Part shown: positions 29,084 to 38,603 of the stretch, one piece after another
Numbering within the stretch: the stretch's first letter is position 1
Layout: each line of letters begins with the position of its first letter
Assembly: GCA_032718475.1 (NCBI GenBank)
Contig: JAUCBJ010005064.1
Location: 1 to 54,727, forward strand
DNA length: 54,727 bases
DNA from: Nemertoderma westbladi
Lineage: Eukaryota; Xenacoelomorpha; Nemertodermatida; Nemertodermatidae
Direction: 5' to 3'
Made by a program: the position numbers and the translations under genes
The notes under the pieces: generated by a model
Told to the model about the DNA's origin: nothing
What the model saw: only the letters and a program-made list of their open reading frames with translations
Database searches by the model: none

Positions 29084-29727
29084 TGAAGACCGCATTTCAC
29101 TTTATAGTGCAGTGCCGCGCGTATCTCACCGACGAACTTTTGCGGACGTTAATGGAAGAAATCGCCGCCTATCTTAACGAGGGACCGCTTATGCCAGTCT
29201 CATCGAGTCCCGAATCCCTAGAAGCGCTGACACCCGCGCATTTCCTACTAAAGAAACCTGTAGCCATGCTCCCGCAATCGGAAATCACGGACGGAGACAA
29301 ATACTGCCGACAAACTTGGCAACTTATGCAGTTATTATCCCGTCATTTCGCTGACCATTTCGAAAAACATTATCTTCCTACGCTACAACTTCGCTCAAAG
29401 TGGTTTGCACAGCAAGTAAACGTCAGCGCCGGAGACATGGTCCTTATTGTGGAATCAGATCTTCCACGTAAGAGGTGGCAGACAGGTCGTATCATCGAGA
29501 CTCATATATCCGATGATGGTTTAGTGCGATCGGTAGAACTCGTCATCATGAGATGTAACTTTAAGAAACCTGGAATTGTATTCGAAACACAACAACTTAA
29601 TCGCCCAGTTGGTCGTTTATGTTTACTGGAAAGAGACCGAGAGTTATCCGGAAACTATGGAAGGCAAGATACTCTTCCCATGACCACCTCCCTAATCCAA
29701 CAAACATCTAGGGACTCCCCAACATAA
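29084..29727 (+). pseudogene. BEL-A integrase, C-terminal part
   Basis: This is the other half of the integrase interrupted at 6338. Skipping BEL-B and one copy of the gagcg duplication, the frame runs on without a gap. It includes a LTPAHFLL segment and a C-terminal domain of the type attached to BEL integrases (DUF5641-like), with KRWQTGRIIETH and a final CLLERD. It ends at TAA 29725-29727. The region has no internal stops, although the rest of BEL-A is decayed. Confidence 0.88.
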
Positions 29728-30412
29728 CAGCGTCTGGAGTGGGTGTGTGACTACATTATTTTATATATTTTTTTATTATTTTTATATTTATGTATGTATT
29801 ATTACGTAATTTTATTATTATAATCGTTTTCTTTAATTTTATTTAGTAGAATAATATTTTAACGATTATTCAGTAGATTAGTGCAATATATATTCGTGTT
29901 TATTACTTAATTACTTAGCATAATATATTTCGTTTAATGGCGAGAAATAATTCATTCTCTCATTCCTTACTGTCCGTATCATACTATAAATACATGACTA
30001 CAGTAAGATGAAATGTCTGTACTTATTAAAAGTACAATACCGCCCCTACTATACTCAAGTATTATGGGTAAGTAGATTATTAGGAATGCATATTTCAGAT
30101 CCTCGTGTCTCGGCTCAACCAAGCTCTGGGTAGACCTTGGAAACGACTTGCCTCTTCTCACTGACATTGCTTCTTGCAATATTGCTCTCATGCCGTATAT
30201 TAAATAATACATATAGTAGAATGATGTCCATTTAACAGTAGCGTTAAAACGCAAAATAAATCTGTTAAACCCTTTGACCATCTGCAATTCTAGTCGATTA
30301 AGATGAGTTTTCCATTTCGAATTCGTTTAGCCAGCACATCGAATGATATGCACCCATCAACCAACCTCAAACTTATATTACTGTTGACAACACTAAAAGA
30401 CATCGCAATCCG
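29728..30412. other. AT-rich non-coding stretch; possible start of the BEL-A 3' LTR
   Basis: No convincing gene. Just after the BEL-A integrase stop, GGAGTGGGTG could be a polypurine tract followed by TGTGACTAC as an LTR start, but no second LTR copy lies in the window to confirm this. The rest is poly-A/T-rich. A 102-codon minus-strand frame at 29979-30287 has no recognisable feature. Confidence 0.4.
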
Positions 30413-32329
30413 CTATTCTATAATGCGTGGTATATAAAGCTTAGGGGCGGGCGCTTTACGATCCAAATGTGTTTTATAATGGCCGTAAGGTAGACTTTCA
30501 TTAGTCGATGTGTAATATCTTTTATCTTCCCACAGTGTTAGCGATTTTTTTCTTTGTGAAACGGTGTATATTTTTCGTCTTTGTCTGTATTCGTAATGCT
30601 CGCTAACCTCGTTATATACTTTTAAATATGATTCGTGGGAGAGTTTCTTTTTTATAACCATTTTTCCTACGCCTTTAGCAGCACATTTTGGAACTGACCC
30701 CCCACGAAAGCTATAACATTTTGGTCTAAGTAAAATAACCTGGTCAAACGGGATAGACTTCCCTTCATCCTTTAAATATCTATATTTCCCTTTCTGTTCT
30801 ACTGTATACAACGGATGTGTAATAGGATAATTTGAACAGTCTAAAACTTTTTTTGATTGTAACGCAGATAAAAATTGGTGTTGGGATAAACCAACACACT
30901 GTAAAAAAAAAGAATCCGTGTCCCCACCTAACAAATTTATACTACAATTTAATTTGGCTTCCAGGGGCTTTAATTTCTCGTAGAAGAAACTGTAATAATC
31001 TAACTTCGACAGGTCCAATACAGCTTGGCCTAAAAGAATAGGTTTATACAAACAAACCGCAGTCTTAGATAGGACGTGACCTGATAATGAATCAGTGAAC
31101 ATAATTAAATTTTCGTGATTCGGCTTGGATAATAATAAGTCACATTTCTCGATTGAATTACATAAGCGAAATGAGACACGGTCCCGTATATTCTCCATGC
31201 TTTTCCCGAAAAGCGCGTTATTTGTTCCTTTGTGAAACTTATCATAAAAGTCATTGCTTGCTATTTTTCTTTGCTGGGTGTTATATTCAATAAAATCCTT
31301 AAAAATGTAACCTTGCTTAAATCTAATAAGTTTATGAACTTTAATCAAGCGCATACCATGATGAATATAAAAGCGCAATAATTTTAGATGCACACCGTAC
31401 TCATACTTATCAAATTGGGTTAACATCAATTTTTTTGCTGGGCTATTGAAAATTTTATGACCATTATAATGTCGCCAAAGACTTTTCATGTGTGGACTAA
31501 GATACCTACTATCGAGTTTAACATGCTCCGGTGCAAATGGAAGCTCGGCTGTGGCATCATGAATAGTCATTGGGTATTCAAGGTCTACAACTGCAAAGTA
31601 TCCATATATTTCGTCAATTTCCAGACTCATGATATCGACACTATCAACATCCAACCATTCAAAGTCAGAATAAGGAAGTTTCTCCGACAAAGAACCGCTA
31701 TATAAACTGTTGAAATCTAAATTATATAAATGAGCTTCGGGTTTATTAGGGTCGTATGTTTCTGTGCCTGGTATATTCGCATTTGCCATATGAAGGTTGG
31801 TGTAAGAAACTCCACCCCTAATGGAATTTTCGAATGTTAAATACATTTCATGGTCTGCAAGTAGACGAATATGTGACTTGGAAAATCTCAAAGCCGCGTC
31901 CCAACTAACCCCTGCCATCATGTAATAGTTCGAGACCTCAAGCGAATAATGTTTAGTACAATATGCGCGAAAATTTTCAAAAATATCGGCTAGCAGCAAC
32001 ACGTCAAGATGTAAGTAAGCTTCCAAATAATCAAAAAGTGTCTCACATTGAAATTGTTCCCACGAAAGATGAGCAAATGTATATTCTTCAGGGCTAATAG
32101 ATGATAATGTTAATTCACTGTAAAACTCTTTTGGATGTGGTAATTTAGTATCCCCCACGTAAGGAAAAACTGACTTACGGCGTAAAATTTCGTTGGTAAC
32201 ATTTGGATATAATTTTCTCATTTGCTTCACAGTGTGCGGAATAACGGTTGTTAAATCTGACACATCTTTTGTCAAAAACCCAGCCAAAGCAGAAAGGGAA
32301 AATCCCATAAACAAACGCGAATGAATCAA
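30413..32329 (-). pseudogene. Protein-primed DNA polymerase B, polymerase domain
   Basis: About 638 codons with family B motifs of the protein-primed type found in Polintons and related viruses. YLHLDVLLLADIFENFR and YYMMAGVSWDAALR come first. Motif A is LDFNSLYSG near 31700-31723. Motif B is NNALFGKSMEN near 31190-31225. Motif C is GDTDSFF with DTDS at 30911-30922, and then KGVGKMVIKKKL. The active-site aspartates are present. Upstream the frame is broken near 32320, where the end of the exonuclease region is in another frame. It would copy a linear genome from a terminal protein primer. No terminal protein is visible. Confidence 0.85.
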
Positions 32330-32935
32330 TAAACTGTATAGTTATTGATTTGCTGGTTGGAAGCCCTCTTACGTCCTTTTCTGGAATAGCATAACCAAGC
32401 ACGCTAAGTGCTTCTGACATTGGAATATCGATGCGGAGTGAGATATATCTTTCAGTATTTTTTGCAATGGTTTCAATGTTCCAATTTTTATATTTACTAC
32501 CGGCAAACCCTTTTTGTAAAATTAAATGTGAATCATAAAAAAAAAAATTATGACAGACAACTGGGAATAGGTGACGTTTAACACTTAATTCTTTATTACA
32601 GGAAATACACGCCGCACCAATGAAAGCCCCGTTGTAATGGTTGTGATGCATCACACTTGGATTTATATCTTCCCGAAAAAATGATTTACAATTAAAGCAA
32701 TTTGTGGTACGCATATAAGCTTGGTATTGTGTGTGATCCAGGTGTTTGGGGTGGTGTGTGTTAAAGGTAGACCATTCATAACACTTAAATAAATCAAAAA
32801 CCAGACTATCAATAAAATTCTGTACCGAGTTATTATCGATATTTTGTCTAAATGTAGACAAAAAATAATTTGGGGGGTTAATTAATTCGGTATTGGGGAC
32901 AATCAAATATGAAACGGCCGACGGGAGATGTTCGG
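32175..32935 (-). pseudogene. PolB exonuclease region, middle fragment
   Basis: From the edge of an inserted repeat, this frame encodes EHLPSAVSYLIVPNTELI, a cysteine pair CFNCKSFF, then VMHHNHYNGAFIGAACISC and the ExoII-type motif VVCHNFFFYDSHLIL (near 32530-32555). It ends with LPTSKSITIQFIDSF before drifting out of frame near 32320. This is the typical proofreading part of Polinton-like PolB. The first 38 or so residues of the open frame (up to 33053), including a run of tyrosines, come from the inserted repeat and its TAA microsatellite. Confidence 0.8.
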
Positions 32936-32936
32936 C

Positions 32937-32969
<33 letters not shown>

Positions 32970-33165
32970 TTGGTTATTTATATAGCGCTTTATTATGCTC
33001 GGCATACTCAAAGCGCTTTTATTATCATTACCCCAGCAAAGCCAGGTTCCCATTATACCGCTGGGTTGACGTAGGCACTAATGTCTAAAGTGTCTTGCCT
33101 AGGGACACAACAGTGCGAAATTTCTATGATAATATATAATATATATAATAATTCTCTATATAATA
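32936..33165. mobile_element. Short dispersed repeat inserted in PolB, with (TAA)n microsatellite
   Basis: The segment contains ATATAGCGCTTTATTATG, CTCAAAGCGCTTT, TACCGCTGGGTTG and AGTGTCTTGCCTAGGGACACAAC, blocks I recognise from a dispersed repeat common in marine invertebrate genomes. I cannot name the family. It is flanked by CTATATAATA at 32936-32945 and 33156-33165, a possible 10-bp target duplication, though the sequence is AT-rich. A TAA run near 32942-32969 lies at one edge. It splits the PolB exonuclease region. Confidence 0.6.
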
Positions 33166-33495
33166 TTTTTTTACATTATTTGTTGGGGCTAGTACCACTT
33201 CGAAATCCATATATACTATGAAAGGTGTACTCACAGACTTATAGTAATTAGTAAAACGTAAATTCAGTTTAGATGGCATCTCCTCTATTTGGCGCCCGCC
33301 TTGCCAACACCCTAATCTATGGCGTTCTAACGCATTTGGACTGTAGAAACCGCGAATACACCGCTCACAACGATGGCAATGATTGTTGCTATTGCCTTCC
33401 CCACGACCATTAAATAATATATTTAAGTTAGAAACCCCGACGATGTGATTTGTTGAGGTTAAATTTTGACGTTCAATAAGCAATAAATTTAGCAA
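33166..33495 (-). pseudogene. PolB exonuclease region, N-terminal fragment (ExoI)
   Basis: Encodes a CHRCERCIRGFYSPNALERH zinc-finger-like motif and then TPFIVYMDFEVVLAP, the ExoI motif with Asp-x-Glu at 33199-33207. Both are characteristic of the region upstream of protein-primed PolB in metazoan elements. It runs into the inserted repeat at 33165. Confidence 0.8.
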
Positions 33496-34678
33496 TCTTT
33501 TCCATGATTTCCATGAGTTTCCATGATAGGGTAGAATCTAATTCGCTTAAATTAAAAAACCCAAAATACTGATTATAAGAACTTTGGCGTGAAACATGGC
33601 GCAGTGTGTGATCATCCGATATATGTTTTGAAAATTTTGCTGTCAGGACCGCCCACTTAAAACATTCACCTTCATTACACGGTACATTTATTATACAATG
33701 TTTATTTTTTAATTTTGTCGGGATTGATTGGTTGGCATCACCGCTATGTCCAAAACGATATACCGATCGCAAGTATGAGGCAATAGTAAGTTTGATGCGC
33801 GATAGAGTTACAAGTTTCCAGCCGCTACCCCGCCTAATAAATTGCAATATTTTTTCACCGATATGGGAAATGACTGTGTAGTACCATTCGTCAAAATCCG
33901 AGCTATTTTCAATATAATTATCTGTACCGATCGAAGTAAAATGGAATTCTTCTTGTAGAGTATAATTAGCATCATCACGTTCCATTATCACTGAAGCAAT
34001 TACCCACACTTTATAAAACATTTCAATAAAAGCTGATGCCGCCGTGTTAAAAGCGCGCGAAGCATATAACCCCATATAATTTAAATAATTCGGCACATCT
34101 GGATACATCTCATTAGATGACACATTATGGGTATATTCCTGAACGCGTGATTCGTGACATGTTTTTGAGAGATGAAAACCTTCGTTGGGTGTATCTGAGC
34201 TGTTTGTAATGCTTACAGGCGAACCAACGTTGAGATCCGGTTGAAATGTCGGTTCTGATTGTTTTTGGTTATGTTTGCGTTTGCGGGAATTGTAATGGTT
34301 TTGATGGCAACTATGTTCGATATATGAATCGAAGTTTTCAAAATCATCAGAGCATGTCGGGCAGGATAGCGTGTAACCGCAGTAGGTGTAATTCGGACGA
34401 GACAACCCGCAACATCTATTACTGTTAAATATTGCTATTCTTTCAGAAGTAGTTCGGCAATTACAATTATCGCAAACATACCCATCGAAATGTGTGCGTA
34501 AATGCCGTAAATAATTTTTCTTAAGTATAGTACAACCGCAAAAAACGCAATTAATCTCCATCATTATAATTATTATTATTACGATTATAATATATTTATT
34601 AACGTAGGTACAGAAAACATATTTACAATATGCCGATGAAAGAGATGCGGCAGATTTTATGTAGATAAATATATCCAA
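33473..34678 (-). pseudogene. PolB N-terminal extension with zinc fingers
   Basis: The first ATG in a good position is at 34564, followed by INCVFCGCTILKKNYLRHLRTH, a C2H2-like finger; further cysteine pairs follow (CDNCNC, CPTCSDDF). The C-terminal half has IINVPCNEGECFKWAVLTA, a segment found just upstream of the exonuclease domain in many Polinton-like PolB proteins. Near 33496-33526 the sequence TTTCCATGA is repeated about three times, and the frame then shifts into the next fragment. So the 401-codon frame is the broken front of the same polymerase gene. Confidence 0.7.
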
Positions 34679-34857
34679 TACCCAGTCAACCAGCCACCCG
34701 CGCTAGAAACCGTTTAACCAACCAAAATTTACTGAACTGACATTATCCTATTTATATGCTCTATTAACTATGTTGTATAATCGCGTGTAAGAGTATTGAA
34801 ATAGTATTGGCATGTGTCACCACCCGAGTTTGGTGTTATGCGTTTAATGTCACATAT

Positions 34858-35490
34858 TTAATATGTGTGGTGAAATGCTGAATTAATCTCTTCCCCATAC
34901 GGCGTTAAATTCGTCGGTAAAAGCCCAAAATAATCATCCGAATAAATATTAGAAACGTAGAGTATTGCCGCATTACATTGTTGGCATATAAGCTGGCATA
35001 TTTTATCGCCCGATGTTACAACGTATTCCTTAGATGTGTTGTTAATCAATATAATTACAAGTTGATCTATATTACCGCGCGCGACACTGGAATCGACCGC
35101 ACATTCTGCAACATCAATGCCAATTTTTGTCAAGCTAAAAGTCGGTGTAATTCTTCCAAAATAATTGGCGGGTAAATATATTTTAACACCCGTCTCAATT
35201 AACATTCGTGAGTGCGGCTCTATTGTTCTATTCACGGCGCTATATATATCAATCCCAGCTGGACTATATGAACCGCATACAGGCGCCCGAGCTGCCGGGC
35301 TTAACAATTCAATTTTAATTGGAATAATTGAATTAGGACCGCGGTAACTATTTTCAGCTTGTATTATTGGAAACATTTTTTCATTACGGCGTATTTTACC
35401 TAAAAAAATTCCGAAAAGAAAGGTAACAATGAATAATATATTTGAAAAAATGATCTTATCTATAGACTCAAGCTGCCCTAGTATTGTCAT
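34858..35490 (-). CDS. dUTPase-like protein with N-terminal membrane segment
   Basis: ATG 35490 gives 210 codons. Residues about 13-32 (IIFSNILFIVTFLFGIFLGK) form one hydrophobic segment before basic residues, a probable signal anchor. The rest follows the trimeric dUTPase fold: motif 1 YSPAGIDIYSA; motif 2 FGRITPTFSL, lacking the usual Arg-Ser-Gly; motif 3 CAVDSSVARGNI, with Asp kept but the substrate-stacking Tyr absent; motif 4 GDKICQLICQQ intact; no Gly-rich motif 5. A normal dUTPase hydrolyses dUTP to dUMP. The lost residues and the anchor suggest a changed, perhaps non-catalytic, role. The frame is uninterrupted, unlike PolB next to it. Confidence 0.75.
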   Translation of the reverse strand: MTILGQLESIDKIIFSNILFIVTFLFGIFLGKIRRNEKMFPIIQAENSYRGPNSIIPIKIELLSPAARAPVCGSYSPAGIDIYSAVNRTIEPHSRMLIETGVKIYLPANYFGRITPTFSLTKIGIDVAECAVDSSVARGNIDQLVIILINNTSKEYVVTSGDKICQLICQQCNAAILYVSNIYSDDYFGLLPTNLTPYGEEINSAFHHTY

Positions 35491-36081
35491 GTCGCTTAAT
35501 CAATAATATTTTGACCAATGGGTATATTTATAATGGGTGTGTCTTTAAAACGTCGTTCGCGCGCCGCAATCGTTCGTTTTTAGTAAATGATTACAGAAAA
35601 ATATCTATCGGGAGAGAAAGTTTGCGATGCCAACATTAAATTAAATTCGCTCATGCTTAAAATTATGAAACTTCTAAGAAGCTACACAGTTAATACAGTT
35701 GACGTCAATCAATTTAACCGTGAGTAATATTCTGTGGAATTTCAGGGGTGTGTCTATAAAAATTTATATAGACCGCATTAATCGCCACCGCAAGCTGTTA
35801 CCACTTACGTCAACCAATTTAAGCGTAAATAAATATTTCCCTTGAAATTTATAGGAAGTTTTTCAAAAAAAAATTCTCTCAGGACAATAGCGATTAATCC
35901 GGTTGAGTGGTTAAAATATACCCGTTTTCCCGATAGCCCATCATTATATTATAAATACGTCGTAAAATACTTTATTTCGTCATTCGGGTTAATTCATTCA
36001 TTATCATATTTTTCGCACATTGTATAGCGCGATATTATTGTATTTTTACACTTAATTATTAATATTTCGCAAAATTTGTTG
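35491..36081. promoter_or_regulatory. Divergent intergenic region with repeated TATA-type motif
   Basis: This region lies between the minus-strand dUTPase-like gene and the plus-strand gene at 36082. GGGTGTGTCTTTAAAA at 35535-35550 and GGGTGTGTCTATAAAA at 35746-35761 differ by one base, and the second carries TATAAAA. A diverged ~45-bp direct repeat with CGTCAAYCAATTTAA lies at about 35702-35746 and 35807-35852. The layout fits a shared viral-type promoter region. Confidence 0.45.
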
Positions 36082-37374
36082 ATGGAATCTGTGAAACCAT
36101 CACAACCAAAAATGATGTCATTAAGCGGTAGCTCTACTGATAGTGCGCCCGCCCCATACGTATCGGTGATTACAGGTAAGAGTGTGTGGGGCCTCGAGTG
36201 TTTGGGGGAAGGAATAGAAATAAAAGCATTTAACGGGAAATACGTTCGATTCAACCGTTGGGGTGATACCAAAGGACGCAACGTCGTGCAAGATTCGGTA
36301 AGTCTTACTTACCAGAACATAAGATTCCTGTTTGACTTCCTCAATTATAATAAAATAGCCATTGAATATTACAAGGAATACACCCGAGGCAATTTGCTTA
36401 TAACACCAATAAATCATGCGTACTTACGCATTGGGAAAAACGGCGCATCAATTTTTATCTCGCGAAAAATTCTAGATGTCTTACAAAGCATCTACGGCAA
36501 AGTCGTTCTTTCCCGTATTGAACCAAAAAAGAAGGAAATTCATGATGAGAATTTTATGGAGTTCGAAGATTGTGGGTACATTGGATATATCTACGACTTT
36601 GAAGGGCAACGATTTGTCGGCGTTTGGGAAGCGGATGATATAGGTAGACAGCGGAAGGGTGTTCTATATTACGATGGGTTGAATCTCAGAGTGGTTGAAT
36701 TCTGTTTGCTCGACTTTAACATAGATAAGAATGTTAACGAGAATATCGATGAGGTTAGTATGAGGTACACATCCACCATTAACAAAAACGGGATATATTT
36801 GTCCCACAACTTCGACACCAAGGTTATTTTCATCCCTCGAAACAACACAAATGTCAAGATAATTAAGCAATTACAGAAGTACGCGGACCGCGATATTCCG
36901 TCTGGGTGTGAGTTTCTACCGATTAAAAAGTTAGTTGTTGAGGCTGCGATTGATGAATTAGTGGACGAGGAACTAATGAAAGTGGTAATGCCGAACAACG
37001 CTAGTCAGCTGAAGACGTCCGAAGCAGTAAAAGTCACTGCTAAGAAAATGGATGAGAAAAAAATCTGGTTGCCCGCGATTGCAGAAAATGAACGGGTAGA
37101 CGGCGCTGAAAAAAAGAATGATTATAAGGATATTGATACCCTCATTGGGGGTGCGAGCGCTCAGATGAAGATGAAAACACCTAAAGCCATGAAAGAACAA
37201 GCGCTTAAGCGAAAAATTGATCTCATCGTGAATAAAACACCTAGCTATGAGTATGAAGATATCAGCGACTTTGAAGAGGACATTGTCAATGATACGGATG
37301 ATGGTGAAGACATTTTCAATGAAATCGAGACTAATGGGCAACCTCAAATAAAGAAGAATAAACATTCAGTGTGA
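36082..37374 (+). CDS. Possible PC4-like ssDNA-binding protein with acidic tail
   Basis: ATG 36082 gives 430 codons to TGA 37372-37374, uninterrupted. Residues about 43-93 (IEIKAFNGKYVRFNRWGD, then a basic turn, VSLTYQNIRFLFDFL) follow the strand-strand-helix pattern of the PC4/p15 ssDNA-binding fold. A second, weaker copy may follow (AYLRIGKNGASIFISRKILDVL). The C-terminal 130 residues are Lys- and Asp/Glu-rich, ending with a strongly acidic stretch and KKNKH. An ssDNA-binding protein would suit protein-primed replication by the neighbouring PolB. The match is pattern-based only. It could also be an unrelated structural protein. Confidence 0.45.
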   Translation: MESVKPSQPKMMSLSGSSTDSAPAPYVSVITGKSVWGLECLGEGIEIKAFNGKYVRFNRWGDTKGRNVVQDSVSLTYQNIRFLFDFLNYNKIAIEYYKEYTRGNLLITPINHAYLRIGKNGASIFISRKILDVLQSIYGKVVLSRIEPKKKEIHDENFMEFEDCGYIGYIYDFEGQRFVGVWEADDIGRQRKGVLYYDGLNLRVVEFCLLDFNIDKNVNENIDEVSMRYTSTINKNGIYLSHNFDTKVIFIPRNNTNVKIIKQLQKYADRDIPSGCEFLPIKKLVVEAAIDELVDEELMKVVMPNNASQLKTSEAVKVTAKKMDEKKIWLPAIAENERVDGAEKKNDYKDIDTLIGGASAQMKMKTPKAMKEQALKRKIDLIVNKTPSYEYEDISDFEEDIVNDTDDGEDIFNEIETNGQPQIKKNKHSV

Positions 37375-37613
37375 ATCTTCGAGCGGTAGAAACTTTATTA
37401 TATAAATAGACCATGTTCGTAGGCGGTGTCGCTGCAACGAGCCAGGCACGGTTAAATTATTATTATTATTATTTTGTGGTGGTAAATTATTTGTTGGTAT
37501 AATGAATTATCGATGGAAATAAATATTATATAAATTTATTTATTTACAGTATTATACATTATTATACACATATTTATTTATTTATTACTTTATTTTATTT
37601 ATTATATGCGGAT
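37375..37613. other. AT-rich gap
   Basis: No gene seen. It consists of ATT/TTA microsatellite-like runs (37456-37473 and 37540-37605), with possible TATA-like sequence before the next ORF. Confidence 0.6.
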
Positions 37614-38063
37614 ATGTTGGGGGAAAATGAGCTTGTGGTCGATGAGGTGGATATGGATGTGGAGGAAGAGGTGGAAGAGGAGGAAGATGAGGATGTGGCG
37701 GCTGAAATAGCGAAGGAGAATGAAGAAATATTGGTGGCTATGTATGCGAGGGAGAAAGAAGAAGCGCGGTTGGAGAGGTTATTAAATCCAAGAAACGAGT
37801 GGGAGGAGTTAGAGAAGAAGCATTATTTGGAAGAAGAGGCGAGAAAGAACAGCGCGTGGGGGGAAGATTGGACATTGGAGATGGAGGCGGAGGGGGATAG
37901 GAGAGCGCGGGAGGCGGAGAGATGTGCGCGGGAGAATGCAATGGAGGGGGAAATCGAAATGTTGCGGGGAATGTTGGGGATGTTGGGTGGTGGTGGTGAA
38001 GGTGATGATGTGGAGGATGAAGAAGAAGATTGGGTAGATGACGATAGTGGAATAAGTGGGTGA
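37614..38063 (+). CDS. Acidic coiled-coil ORF, unknown
   Basis: ATG 37614 gives 149 codons to TGA 38061-38063. Almost half the residues are Glu or Asp. The middle (about residues 20-120) has the heptad-rich look of a coiled coil (REKEEARLERLL; EEARKNSAWGEDWTLEMEAEGDRRAREAER). A Gly-rich turn and an acidic C-terminus follow. I recognise no family. Codon use is purine-rich, so a low-complexity chance ORF is possible. Its position beside the plus-strand gene at 36082 suggests it may belong to the same element. Confidence 0.4.
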   Translation: MLGENELVVDEVDMDVEEEVEEEEDEDVAAEIAKENEEILVAMYAREKEEARLERLLNPRNEWEELEKKHYLEEEARKNSAWGEDWTLEMEAEGDRRAREAERCARENAMEGEIEMLRGMLGMLGGGGEGDDVEDEEEDWVDDDSGISG

Positions 38064-38287
38064 GGTGGTGGGAGAAATTTTAAAATAGTAATGGTGATGG
38101 ATTTAAGTAAAATAATCAAATTAAAAATAATATTATAAATACTATAACCTTACACCCAATTCGCGGCTCGCCCCACAACTTGTTGCTTAGCGATATTGGG
38201 TTTTACCTATTGCGGTTCAAGGTCAAACGCCAACCGGTAGACACGAATTAATTAAATTACTTCCGTCTGCGGACTGGCCTTATACCA

Positions 38288-38319
38288 CATATGTCACATA
38301 TACACAGTGGTGACATATG
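38288..38319. repeat. Inverted repeat CATATGTCAC / GTGACATATG
   Basis: Perfect 10-bp arms at 38288-38297 and 38310-38319 with a 12-base loop. It stands directly left of the 33-bp duplication. Confidence 0.8.
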
Positions 38320-38327
38320 TTACATAT

Positions 38328-38393
38328 ACACAATGGTAACCATAGTAAGTGGGTGGGGCAACACAATGGTAATCATAGTAAGTAGGCGGGGCA
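38328..38393 (+). repeat. 33-bp tandem duplication
   Basis: Copies at 38328-38360 and 38361-38393 begin ACACAATGGTAA and end GGGGCA, differing at three positions. Confidence 0.88.
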
Positions 38394-38494
38394 AGAGCCG
38401 TTCGGCAAATTCTTTAACATGGTAGACTATGGCAGACGCGGTTTTATTTCAGCTGTTTATCATACTACTACTTCCCAACTTTATGGGGTTGGTG

Positions 38495-38603
38495 AGCGGA
38501 ATTGAATCCGCTCACACTCCCCCCCATGCTATCTTCCCAGTGAGAAGATAGCATCACCAACGAGTGCGCTTCAATTCCGCTGGAACCCGATCTATTATCG
38601 GGT
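38495..38603. repeat. Cluster of nested and adjacent hairpins
   Basis: An outer inverted repeat AGCGGAATTGAA 38495-38506 / TTCAATTCCGCT 38570-38581 encloses a perfect 11-bp stem ATGCTATCTTC 38526-38536 / GAAGATAGCAT 38544-38554. A third stem ACCCGAT 38585-38591 / ATCGGGT 38597-38603 follows. The left outer arm can alternatively fold on itself (GAGCGGA/TCCGCTC, 38494-38513). Confidence 0.8.

Noticed and set aside
29979-30287. 102-codon minus-strand ORF in AT-rich DNA
   Set aside because: No recognisable domain, and AT-rich surroundings; kept only as a remark.
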